This document shows positions 47,341-55,083 of a stretch of 64,000 nucleotides of DNA, piece after piece. Source of the stretch: Collimonas fungivorans Ter331 (GTDB lineage: Bacteria; Pseudomonadota; Gammaproteobacteria; Burkholderiales; Burkholderiaceae_D); the NCBI RefSeq assembly GCF_000221045.1, contig NC_015856.1, positions 124,001-188,000 of the forward strand. Reading direction: 5' to 3'. A program made the position numbers and the translations under genes. Under the pieces are notes generated by a model. It did no database searches. It saw only the letters and a list, made by a program, of their open reading frames with translations, and had not been told where the DNA came from. Numbering within the stretch: the stretch's first letter is position 1; every line of letters begins with the position of its first letter.

Positions 47341-48480
47341 ATGCAGAATCATGCCAAAACAGCCTTGCTGGCCGCCGCCGTCGCCTTGACCTTCGGCACT
47401 GCCGCGCAGGCCCAGGAGCAAATCGTGAAGATTGCGCACGTCGGCCCGATTACCGGTCCGGTGGCGCATGTCGGCAAGGACAATGAAAACGGCGCACGCA
47501 TGGCGATCGACGATTTGAACGCCAGGCACCTGGTCATCGGCGGCAAGAAGATCCAGTTCGTATTGCAGGCTGAAGACGACGCCAGCGATCCGAAACAGGC
47601 CACCAGCGTCGCCCAGAAACTGGTCGACGCCAAAGTGGCGGGGGTAGTCGGGCATTTGCAGTCGGGCACCTCGATTCCTGCATCGAAGATTTATTTCGAC
47701 GCCGGCATCCCGCAAATCTCGCCTTCCGCCACCAGCGCCAAATATACCGAACAAGGATTCAACACCACCTTCCGCGTGGTGGCCAACGATTCCCAGCTTG
47801 GCGCCGCGATGGGCCGCTATGCGGCAAAAACCCTGCATGCAAAAAAGATCGCGGTGATTGACGACCGCACTGCCTATGGCCAAGGGCTGGCCGCGGAATT
47901 CCTGAAAGACGCCAAGGCCAACGGCGTCGAAGTGGTGTCGACCCAGTACACCAGCGACCGGGCGACCGATTTCAGCGCCATCCTGACCGCGGTCAAGGCC
48001 AAGCAGCCGGACCTGATTTTCTTCGGCGGCATCGACGCCAGCGCCGGCACCATGCTGCGCCAGATGCGGCAACTTGGCATCACCGCCAACTTCATGGGCG
48101 GCGATGCCATCTGCACCGGCGCCCTGCCGCGCCTGGCCGGCGAGGGCCTGATCGACGACAAGGTTTATTGCGCGATCGCGGGCGGGGTTGAAAACCCTGC
48201 GCCGCTGGATGCTTTCAAGGCTGCTTACAAGAAAAAATACAATGCCGACATCGTCCAGTACGCGCCGTATACCTACGACGCCGTGATGATCATCGCAAAA
48301 GCCATGCAGCAGGCCGATTCGGTCGACCCCAAGAAATATCTGCCGGCGCTTGGCAAGATCCAGTATACCGGCGTCACCGGCAAGATCGGCTTTGACAGCA
48401 AGGGCGACATCAAGAACGGCACGCTGTCGATCTATACCTTCAGGAACGGCCAGCAGACCCTGTTGACATTGACCAAGTAG
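47341..48480 (+). CDS. Branched-chain amino acid ABC transporter substrate-binding protein
   Basis: A 379-residue periplasmic LivJ/LivK-type binding protein. The signal peptide (TALLAAAVALTFGTAAQA) ends near 24. Two Leu/Ile/Val-binding lobes follow: IVKIAHVGPITGPVAHVGKD, VVGHLQSGTSIPASKIY, TTFRVVANDSQLGAAMGRYA and VGVTG-type VTGKIGFDSKGDIK. GGGGAGAAAAC precedes the ATG. No permease or ATPase genes lie nearby, so it must use another locus. A WYL regulator starts 30 bases behind it. Confidence 0.95.
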   Translation: MQNHAKTALLAAAVALTFGTAAQAQEQIVKIAHVGPITGPVAHVGKDNENGARMAIDDLNARHLVIGGKKIQFVLQAEDDASDPKQATSVAQKLVDAKVAGVVGHLQSGTSIPASKIYFDAGIPQISPSATSAKYTEQGFNTTFRVVANDSQLGAAMGRYAAKTLHAKKIAVIDDRTAYGQGLAAEFLKDAKANGVEVVSTQYTSDRATDFSAILTAVKAKQPDLIFFGGIDASAGTMLRQMRQLGITANFMGGDAICTGALPRLAGEGLIDDKVYCAIAGGVENPAPLDAFKAAYKKKYNADIVQYAPYTYDAVMIIAKAMQQADSVDPKKYLPALGKIQYTGVTGKIGFDSKGDIKNGTLSIYTFRNGQQTLLTLTK

Positions 48481-48510
48481 ATGAGCAAGTAGGCAGGCGA
48501 AGGAGGCGCA

Positions 48511-49215
48511 TTGGCACAAGCAGCAAGCCGTACCGGACGATTGTTCATGCTGATGGACGCCTTGCGCAGCCATCGCCGGCCGGTTACCGCTGCCCGTCTG
48601 GCGGAGCAGATGTCGGTCTCGGTGCGCACCATTTATCGCGACATGCAGACCCTGATCGAGCTGGGCGCGCCGGTAGAAGGCGAGGCCGGCCTCGGCTACG
48701 TCTTGCGCGCCGGCTTCTTCCTGCCGCCGTTGATGTTCAGCGAAGACGAGCTGGAAGCGCTGGTGCTGGGGGCGAGCTGGGTCAGGCAGCAAGGCGACGA
48801 CGGCCTGGCGCAGGCCGCCAAGAGCGCGCTCAGCAAGATCGCCGCCGCTGCGCCGCTGGACCTGCGCGACAGCATGGCGAACACAGGGTTGCTGGCCGCC
48901 AGCTACCTGGAAGAAGCGCCCGGCAACAATACGCTGGGGCCGATCCGTGAAGCGATCCGGCGCCAGCACAAGATCAATATCAGCTATCGCGACGAGAGCG
49001 GCAGCGCTACCGAAAGACTGGTCTGGCCGATTGCGCTGGCGTTCTTCGAGGGCAAGCGGCTGCTGATCGCCTGGTGCGAGCTGCGCAACGGCTTCCGCCA
49101 CTTCCGCAACGACAGGATCAACGTCCTGACGCTGACCAAGGTGCGTTATCCGCAGCAGCGCAGCGTGCTGCTGCAAGCCTGGCGCCGTGAAAATCCTTTC
49201 GGCGACGGCGAGTAG
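48511..49215 (+). CDS. YafY/WYL-type helix-turn-helix regulator
   Basis: A 234-residue regulator. The HTH_11 DNA-binding part (FMLMDALRSHRRPVTAARLAEQMSVSVRTIYRDMQTL) is at about 10-45. The WYL domain follows with INISYRDESGSATERLVWPIALAFF. It starts at TTG with AAGGAGG 4 bases upstream, a clear case of a strong site deciding a rare start. Close spacing behind the binding-protein gene suggests joint transcription. Confidence 0.92.
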   Translation: MAQAASRTGRLFMLMDALRSHRRPVTAARLAEQMSVSVRTIYRDMQTLIELGAPVEGEAGLGYVLRAGFFLPPLMFSEDELEALVLGASWVRQQGDDGLAQAAKSALSKIAAAAPLDLRDSMANTGLLAASYLEEAPGNNTLGPIREAIRRQHKINISYRDESGSATERLVWPIALAFFEGKRLLIAWCELRNGFRHFRNDRINVLTLTKVRYPQQRSVLLQAWRRENPFGDGE

Positions 49216-49308
49216 CGCCTGCTTGTCGGAACACTACTGACACAGCCTGTCAGCACCCCGGGGCTAAGATGCAGATATCGCATCAACAACCGCCGGGAGA
49301 TCGTCGTC

Positions 49309-49941
49309 ATGCGCCTCTATCATCACCCCATTTCATCCAATGCGCGGCGGGTCGTCATGACCGCGCACCACCTCGGCCTGCCGCTCGAGCTGGTGCTGCT
49401 TGACCTGTCCAGCGCCGAGCAGCGCAAGCATCTGCTGGCGATCAATCCCAATGAAAAAATCCCGGTCCTGGTGGACGGCGAGTTCATCCTATGGGAATCC
49501 TGCGCGATCATGCAATACCTGGCCGACAAGACGCCGGGCCAGACGGTATACCCGGCAGAGCTGCAGGCCCGGGCCGATGTCAACCGCTGGATGTTCTGGT
49601 CGGCCCAGCACTTCGCGCCGGCGATCAGCATTTTTTACTGGGAAAATTTCATCAAGGGATTGATCGGCGCCGGCCGCCCCGATCCGGTCGAACTGCAGCG
49701 CGGACTGACCGACCTCGAGACCTTTGCCGGTGTGCTCGACAGCCACCTGGCGCGACGCCGATGGGTATCGGGACCGGGCCTGACCCTGGCCGACCTGGCG
49801 ATCGCGGCGCCGCTGATGGCAGCCGCAGCAGGGCATGTGCCGCTGCAGCCGTACCCCAACCTGCGCGCCTGGTTCGAGCGCGTGCAAGAGCTCGACGCCT
49901 GGCGCCAGACCACGCTTGAGGAAGAACTGCTGATAGCCTGA
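49309..49941 (+). CDS. Glutathione S-transferase family protein
   Basis: A 210-residue protein. The N-terminal thioredoxin-like domain (YHHPISSNARRVVMTAHHLGLP, NPNEKIPVLVDGEF, LWESCAIMQYLAD) carries the probable glutathione-contacting Ser. An all-helical domain with TLADLAIAAPLMAA follows. GGGAGATCG precedes the ATG. Substrate unknown. Confidence 0.93.
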   Translation: MRLYHHPISSNARRVVMTAHHLGLPLELVLLDLSSAEQRKHLLAINPNEKIPVLVDGEFILWESCAIMQYLADKTPGQTVYPAELQARADVNRWMFWSAQHFAPAISIFYWENFIKGLIGAGRPDPVELQRGLTDLETFAGVLDSHLARRRWVSGPGLTLADLAIAAPLMAAAAGHVPLQPYPNLRAWFERVQELDAWRQTTLEEELLIA

Positions 49942-49981
49942 GCGCGGCGGACACACTGCTGCTTCAAGCCAGTCTTTCTTC

Positions 49982-49997
49982 GGCGGCATGCGCCGCC
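49982..49997. terminator. Palindrome GGCGGC-ATGC-GCCGCC after GST gene
   Basis: A compact GC-rich stem-loop 40 bases after the GST stop. It has no T-run; termination is inferred. Confidence 0.4.
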
Positions 49998-50032
49998 AGC
50001 CCGCATCGCTCCTCCTTTTCGCCCCATAAAAC

Positions 50033-50062
50033 AGTCGCTATTTCTTTTTGGAAATAGCGACT
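50033..50062. promoter_or_regulatory. 12-bp perfect inverted repeat upstream of aspT
   Basis: AGTCGCTATTTC at 50033-50044 and GAAATAGCGACT at 50051-50062 flank TTTTTG. TATTAT follows 3 bases after and could be a -10 box. It may be a repressor operator or attenuator hairpin for aspT-asdA, 110 bases before the gene. Confidence 0.45.
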
Positions 50063-50171
50063 CTGCTATTATTGGGATGCCATTTTGCAACTTTCCAAGG
50101 CTTCATCCGCACAAGTCGTGCTGGCAGCGACACCGATTGATTGAGCAAACTGCATTTCTCAAAAGGAAAGG

Positions 50172-51866
50172 ATGTCCCTTATGGAGTGGCTGCATGAATT
50201 ATTCAAGAAATCCCCGGAAATAGCGCTGTTTTTATCGCTGGCGGTCGGTTATGCCGTCGGCAAGATCAGGTTCGGCAAGTTCCAGCTCGGCGGCGTCGCC
50301 GGTTCTTTGCTGGTGGCGGTGCTGGTCAGCCAGGTCGGGGTGCAGGTCGATCCGGGCGTCAAGGCAGTGCTGTTCGCGCTTTTCATTTATGCGGTCGGCT
50401 ACGAAAGCGGTCCGCAATTCTTCAACTCGCTGGGCAAACAATCGATCCGGGAAATCGTCCTGGCGGCGATCCTGGCGCTGACCGGCCTGGCGACGGTAGT
50501 CGTGATGGCCAAGCTGTTCGGCCTCGACAAGGGACTGGCTGCGGGTGTCGCCGCCGGCGGCCTGACGCAGTCGGCGATCATCGGCACCGCCGGCGACGCC
50601 ATTACCAAACTGGGGCTGGATGCCGCCGAGGTGGCGCGCCTGCAGGGCAATGTCGCGGTGGGTTACGCGGTGACTTACGTGTTCGGCTCTTTCGGCGCCA
50701 TCATTGTCTGCGTCAACATCTTGCCGAAACTGATGGGGCGCAGCATCCGCGAAGATGCGATCAAGGCCGAGACGGCGATGCAGGCCGGGGTCAAGGTGCT
50801 GGGGCCGGAGCAGCATGCGGCGCTGCCGGAACTGGTCGGCCGCCTGTATGAAATCACCCAGGGCAAGATTTCGGTCGAGGAAGTGGAAAATCTCGATCCT
50901 GCCACCGCCATCACCATTGAAAGAGTCAAGCGCGCCGGCCAGGTGATCGAGGTCAGTCCGCAACTGCTGCTGCTGCCGCACGACATCGTGCTGGTGGTCG
51001 GCCGCCGGGAAGCGGTGGTCAGCACTTCCGGTTTCCTGGGCAAGGAAGCGTATGCGGTGGAAGGCATGGAGCTGACCATGCAGCACCGGGAAGTGGTGCT
51101 GACCAACAAGGAATTCCACAATAAAAGCGTGGCGGAAATCCGCACCCAGACTGCCGGCGACGTACGGCACGGCATTTACGTGGTGCAGATCAGCCGCATG
51201 GGGCAGGTGCTGCCGATCCTGCCGGAAACCATCGTCCAGGTGGGCGACGTGGTGTCCATCTACGGCGCCGAACAAGACGTCAAGCGCGTCGCCGATATCG
51301 TCGGTTATGTGATCGTGCCGAGCGCCAAGACCGATTTTGTCTATCTCGGCGCCGGCCTGGTGGCGGGTTTGCTGGTAGGCCTGCTGGTGGCCAAGGTCGG
51401 CTCGATTCCGCTGACGCTGGGCAGCGGCGGCGGCGCCCTGCTTTCCGGCCTGCTGTTCGGCTGGTTCCGCTCCCGCCACCAGTCGTTCGGCGCCATGCCG
51501 GCCGGCGCGGTGCAGATCCTGAAAGACCTGGGCCTGGCCGGTTTCGTGGTGGTGGTCGGCCTGTCGTCCGGGCTGCAGGCGGTGCAGACCGTGCGCCAGC
51601 AGGGTTTCACCATCTTCGGCGTCGGCGTGGTGGTGACCATCCTGCCGATGATCCTGACCATGCTGATCGGCCGCTACATCCTGCGCTACGACAATACTGC
51701 CGTATTCGCCGGCGCCTTGAGCGGCTCGCGCAGCGCCAATCCGGCTTTCGGCGAGGTGCTCGACAAAGCGGAGAATGCCATTCCCACCGTGCCTTTCGCC
51801 ATTACCTATGCACTGGCCAATGTGTTCCTGACGTTATTGGGACCGCTGATCGTGGCGCTGGTCTGA
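50172..51866 (+). CDS. aspT: Aspartate:alanine antiporter AspT
   Basis: A 564-residue inner-membrane antiporter of the AAEx family. About ten membrane segments are visible. A central cytosolic pair of TrkA-C-type domains (about 210-390) includes GHGIYVVQIS-like DVRHGIYVVQIS and YGAEQDVKRVAD. ALFIYAVGYESGPQF and VAAGGLTQSAIIGTAGD are the family repeats, mirrored by SGSRSANPAFGEVLDKA. AspT swaps external aspartate for internal alanine. The start MSLMEW at 50172 follows AAAGGAAAGG; the ATG at 50181 is also well placed. asdA lies 61 bases downstream. Confidence 0.92.
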   Translation: MSLMEWLHELFKKSPEIALFLSLAVGYAVGKIRFGKFQLGGVAGSLLVAVLVSQVGVQVDPGVKAVLFALFIYAVGYESGPQFFNSLGKQSIREIVLAAILALTGLATVVVMAKLFGLDKGLAAGVAAGGLTQSAIIGTAGDAITKLGLDAAEVARLQGNVAVGYAVTYVFGSFGAIIVCVNILPKLMGRSIREDAIKAETAMQAGVKVLGPEQHAALPELVGRLYEITQGKISVEEVENLDPATAITIERVKRAGQVIEVSPQLLLLPHDIVLVVGRREAVVSTSGFLGKEAYAVEGMELTMQHREVVLTNKEFHNKSVAEIRTQTAGDVRHGIYVVQISRMGQVLPILPETIVQVGDVVSIYGAEQDVKRVADIVGYVIVPSAKTDFVYLGAGLVAGLLVGLLVAKVGSIPLTLGSGGGALLSGLLFGWFRSRHQSFGAMPAGAVQILKDLGLAGFVVVVGLSSGLQAVQTVRQQGFTIFGVGVVVTILPMILTMLIGRYILRYDNTAVFAGALSGSRSANPAFGEVLDKAENAIPTVPFAITYALANVFLTLLGPLIVALV

Positions 51867-51927
51867 TCTTGTTTGTGCCTCTCAGTCCGCTGCGGCGGAT
51901 TCAATCTATCGAATAAGGAGTATCAGA

Positions 51928-53574
51928 ATGGATTTCAGCAATCCGGATAAACTCGCCCTGCTCAGCCCGTTTGAATTGAAAGATGCATTGATCCAGGTGG
52001 CGTCGGGCGCTGACCGCGCCATGCTCAACGCCGGCCGCGGCAACCCGAATTTCCTGGCAACCACGCCGCGCCACGGTTTTTTCCAGTTCGGCCTGTTCGC
52101 CATGAGCGAAGCCGAGCGCTCCTATGTCTACATGGACGGCGTCGGCGGATTCCCGCAGCGCGACGGCATCGAGGCGCGTTTCGAGATTTTCACCAAGGCC
52201 CATGCCGGCGTCGACGGCGTGCGTTTCATCGAAGCCGCCGTGTCTTACGTGCGCGACCAGCTGGGCCTGTCGGCCGGCGCTTTCCTCTACGAGATGTGCG
52301 TCGCCATCCTCGGCTGCAACTATCCGGTGCCGGACCGCATGCTGAGCCTGAGCGAGAAGATCGTCGGCCAGTACATCCGCCAGGAGATGATCGGCGAGCA
52401 GCCGTTCATCGGTAATTTCGACATGTATGCGGTGGAAGGTGGCACCGCCGCCATGACCTACATTTTCAACAGCCTGCGCGAAAACCATATCCTCCAGGCC
52501 GGCGACACCATCGCCCTGGGCATGCCGATCTTCACACCGTATATCGAAATCCCGCACCTCAACGACTACCAGCTGCTCGAGCTGCTGATCGATGCGCCGC
52601 CCGAGAACAACTGGCAGTTCACCAAGAAGGAGCTCGACAAGCTGCTCGATCCCAAGGTCAAGGCCTTCTTCCTTGTCAATCCCAGCAACCCGCCGTCGGT
52701 CAGGATCAACGATGAGACGCTGGCGTATATCGCCGAGATCGTCCGGCAGCGCCCCGACCTGATCATCCTGACCGACGATGTGTACGGCACCTTCGCAGAC
52801 GATTTCGTATCGCTGTTTGCGATCTGTCCCTACAACACTATCCTGGTGTATTCGTTCTCCAAGTATTTCGGCGCCACCGGCTGGCGCATGGGGGTAGTCG
52901 CCACGCATGAAAACAATGTCCTGGACGACAAGATCGCGGCGCTGCCCGAGGCGCGGCGCAAGGAGCTGGACCTGCGCTACAACTCGATCACCACTGAGCC
53001 GCGTGCGCTGAAATTCATCGACCGGCTGGTGGCCGACAGCCGCACCGTGGCGCTCAACCACACCGCCGGGCTGTCGACCCCGGTGCAGGCGCAGATGACC
53101 TTGTTCTCTTTGTATTCATTGCTGGACGAGCCGCAGAATTACAAGAAATCGATGAAACGCATCGTCCTGCGCCGCAAGGAAGCGCTGTACCGGGCGCTGG
53201 GATTGCCGCTGCCGGTCGACGCCGATTCGGTCAGCTACTATCACCTGCTCGACATGGAAACGCTGGCCACGGAAATGTACGGCGCCGATTTTGCCAAGTG
53301 GATGGTGAAACGCCTGAAGCCTAACGAGGCGCTGTTCCGGCTGGCGGAAGAAACCGGCGTGATCCTGCTGCCCGGCCGCGGCTTCGGCACGGCGCATGCG
53401 TCGGCGCGGGTATCGCTGGCCAACCTCAACGAATACGACTACACCAACATCGGCACGGCGATCCGCAAGCTGGCGCTGGAATTTCACGCATTGTTCGAGA
53501 AAGGCGCCGGCAGCGGCAAGGCGGCCGCCGGCAAATCGAAACCGGTGAAGAGCGCGAAGAAAACCAGGAAATAA
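51928..53574 (+). CDS. asdA: Aspartate 4-decarboxylase / aspartate aminotransferase
   Basis: A 548-residue PLP enzyme of the AsdA type, larger than usual class I aminotransferases. LNAGRGNPNFLATTPRHGFFQ at the N-terminus, GNFDMYAVEGGTAAM, FLVNPSNPPSVRI, TDDVYGTFADDF and VYSFSKYFGATGWRMG (PLP Lys in SFSKY) are family motifs. It releases CO2 from aspartate, giving alanine. Together with AspT it forms a proton-motive cycle: aspartate in, proton consumed, alanine out. AAGGAG precedes the ATG. The last 20 residues are Lys-rich. Confidence 0.94.
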   Translation: MDFSNPDKLALLSPFELKDALIQVASGADRAMLNAGRGNPNFLATTPRHGFFQFGLFAMSEAERSYVYMDGVGGFPQRDGIEARFEIFTKAHAGVDGVRFIEAAVSYVRDQLGLSAGAFLYEMCVAILGCNYPVPDRMLSLSEKIVGQYIRQEMIGEQPFIGNFDMYAVEGGTAAMTYIFNSLRENHILQAGDTIALGMPIFTPYIEIPHLNDYQLLELLIDAPPENNWQFTKKELDKLLDPKVKAFFLVNPSNPPSVRINDETLAYIAEIVRQRPDLIILTDDVYGTFADDFVSLFAICPYNTILVYSFSKYFGATGWRMGVVATHENNVLDDKIAALPEARRKELDLRYNSITTEPRALKFIDRLVADSRTVALNHTAGLSTPVQAQMTLFSLYSLLDEPQNYKKSMKRIVLRRKEALYRALGLPLPVDADSVSYYHLLDMETLATEMYGADFAKWMVKRLKPNEALFRLAEETGVILLPGRGFGTAHASARVSLANLNEYDYTNIGTAIRKLALEFHALFEKGAGSGKAAAGKSKPVKSAKKTRK

Positions 53575-53581
53575 CGCAGGC

Positions 53582-53603
53582 GGCCCATGGAATCCCGTGG
53601 GCC
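53582..53603. terminator. Hairpin after asdA
   Basis: GGCCCATGG at 53582-53590 pairs with CCGTGGGCC at 53595-53603 (one G-T pair), followed by TTGCCGTTTTCTT. It separates asdA from the convergent peroxidase gene. Confidence 0.55.
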
Positions 53604-53614
53604 TTGCCGTTTTC

Positions 53615-54886
53615 TTATGGGCGGTAACCGTCGTTCAGGGTTTTCAGGAAGGCGATGACATCCTTGATCTCGCCATCCGTGAGCGCCGGCCGGTCGCCTG
53701 GCTTGCGGTCGAACGGCGCTTCGACATTGACGTTGCCATGATAGGCCTCGGGCAGGTCGTCGAATTTGCGCACCTTGCCATCTTTATCGCGCGGATACCA
53801 TTTCTGCGGCTGGGTATCGCGCTGCACGTAGAACTTCATCACCTGCTCCAGGCTGGTGAAAGCGCCGTTGTGGAAAAACACCTGGCGCGTGGCGACGTTG
53901 CGCAAGGACGGTGTCTTGAACATGCCGCAATATTCGGTCTTGTCCTTGAGGTCGGTGCGGTCCGGGCCGCACAAGCCCATGTCGAAATATTTCGGATCGG
54001 CGTTGGCCGGAATATTCTTGTTGCGCGGCACGCCGATGGCAATCAGGCCGTAGTCGGTAAATTGCGGAAACGCGCCGCTGGCGGTGATTTCACTGATATG
54101 GCATGAGGCGCAGTTGCCTTTGGACGCATCGTTGAACAGGCGCAAGCCGTTCAACTCCTGTTTGCTGAGCTGGGTTTGCTGGCGCAGGAAGGCGTCGTAC
54201 TTGCTGTTGTACGGATAAAACTCGGTCGGGCTCTCCTGGAATACTTCCAGCGCCATCAACGCCCACTTGAAAGCCTGTTCCTGGTTGTCGAAAATATCTT
54301 CGCCGAAGGTGGCGCGGAATTGCGCCACGTAGCTGGCCTTCTTCAGTTTCTCCACCACTTCAGCCGCACTCGCATTGCCCATTTCGTGTGCCGACAACAG
54401 CGGAATCCGCGCCTGGTCGTGGGTCGATGGCGCGCGGCCGTCCCAGTTGTGGCCGCCTGTGGGGCCGGCGTCGATGCTGTCGTCGCCGTCGTCGTCGAAG
54501 AAATGCTCGGTGAATGCCGGCACGTTCTGTATATAGCGCAGCGAAGGCACGGCGCGCGTGCCCAGCGTTTTCATTTCCTTGCCGCCCAGCTGCACCGCCA
54601 GGTTGTTGGGCGGACCGAATGCATGGTCGGGACTGTGGCAGGTAGCGCAAGACATCTTGCCCGAGGCCGACAGCGAGGGATCGGAGAACATGGTGCGGCC
54701 GAGCGCGGTCATGGCGGCCACCGAGGGCTGCTTTTTCAGCGTCGGCGCATAGGCGGCGCCGACGTAGGCCGGGGCAGCAGGCTTGGCGGCTTCAGCGTCC
54801 GCATGCTGTTGGCCGCAGCCGTTCAGGGCAAGCACGGCGACGCCGCTCATGAATACAATGACTGCCGCAATGACCGCTGGTTTCAT
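53615..54886 (-). CDS. Di-haem cytochrome c peroxidase / MauG-family protein
   Basis: A 423-residue exported protein. MKPAVIAAVIVFMSGVAVLALNG-like signal ends in LNGC, so it may be a lipoprotein (Cys about 24). Two haem c sites are CATCH (about 80) and CASCH (about 265). GTRAVPSLRYIQNVPAFTEHFFDDDG and the MFKTPSLRNVATR-region (axial Met) are family-typical. The second half carries the low-potential haem. It reduces peroxide or oxidises a partner in the periplasm. The start was set at 54886 because the signal begins there. Confidence 0.9.
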   Translation of the reverse strand: MKPAVIAAVIVFMSGVAVLALNGCGQQHADAEAAKPAAPAYVGAAYAPTLKKQPSVAAMTALGRTMFSDPSLSASGKMSCATCHSPDHAFGPPNNLAVQLGGKEMKTLGTRAVPSLRYIQNVPAFTEHFFDDDGDDSIDAGPTGGHNWDGRAPSTHDQARIPLLSAHEMGNASAAEVVEKLKKASYVAQFRATFGEDIFDNQEQAFKWALMALEVFQESPTEFYPYNSKYDAFLRQQTQLSKQELNGLRLFNDASKGNCASCHISEITASGAFPQFTDYGLIAIGVPRNKNIPANADPKYFDMGLCGPDRTDLKDKTEYCGMFKTPSLRNVATRQVFFHNGAFTSLEQVMKFYVQRDTQPQKWYPRDKDGKVRKFDDLPEAYHGNVNVEAPFDRKPGDRPALTDGEIKDVIAFLKTLNDGYRP

Positions 54887-55083
54887 AGGAATGTTGACAA
54901 GCCTCGGAGGACGAGCGGAGCGCTGCGCCGCGTTGAATTGAATGGGAGGCAAGCCTAGCAGCGTTGTGTGACAGAACGATGACACATCCACATCCCAAAA
55001 ATAAATGGCGGCCGCTACCGCATTTCACACAGCTGACATATTCGGGGCATACGATTGCGCTTTTTATCGCCCGGGGAGGGTAT

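Noticed and set aside
47311-49176. 621-codon antisense frame across the binding protein and WYL genes
   Set aside because: Shadow of two clear genes; no motifs, no ribosome site.
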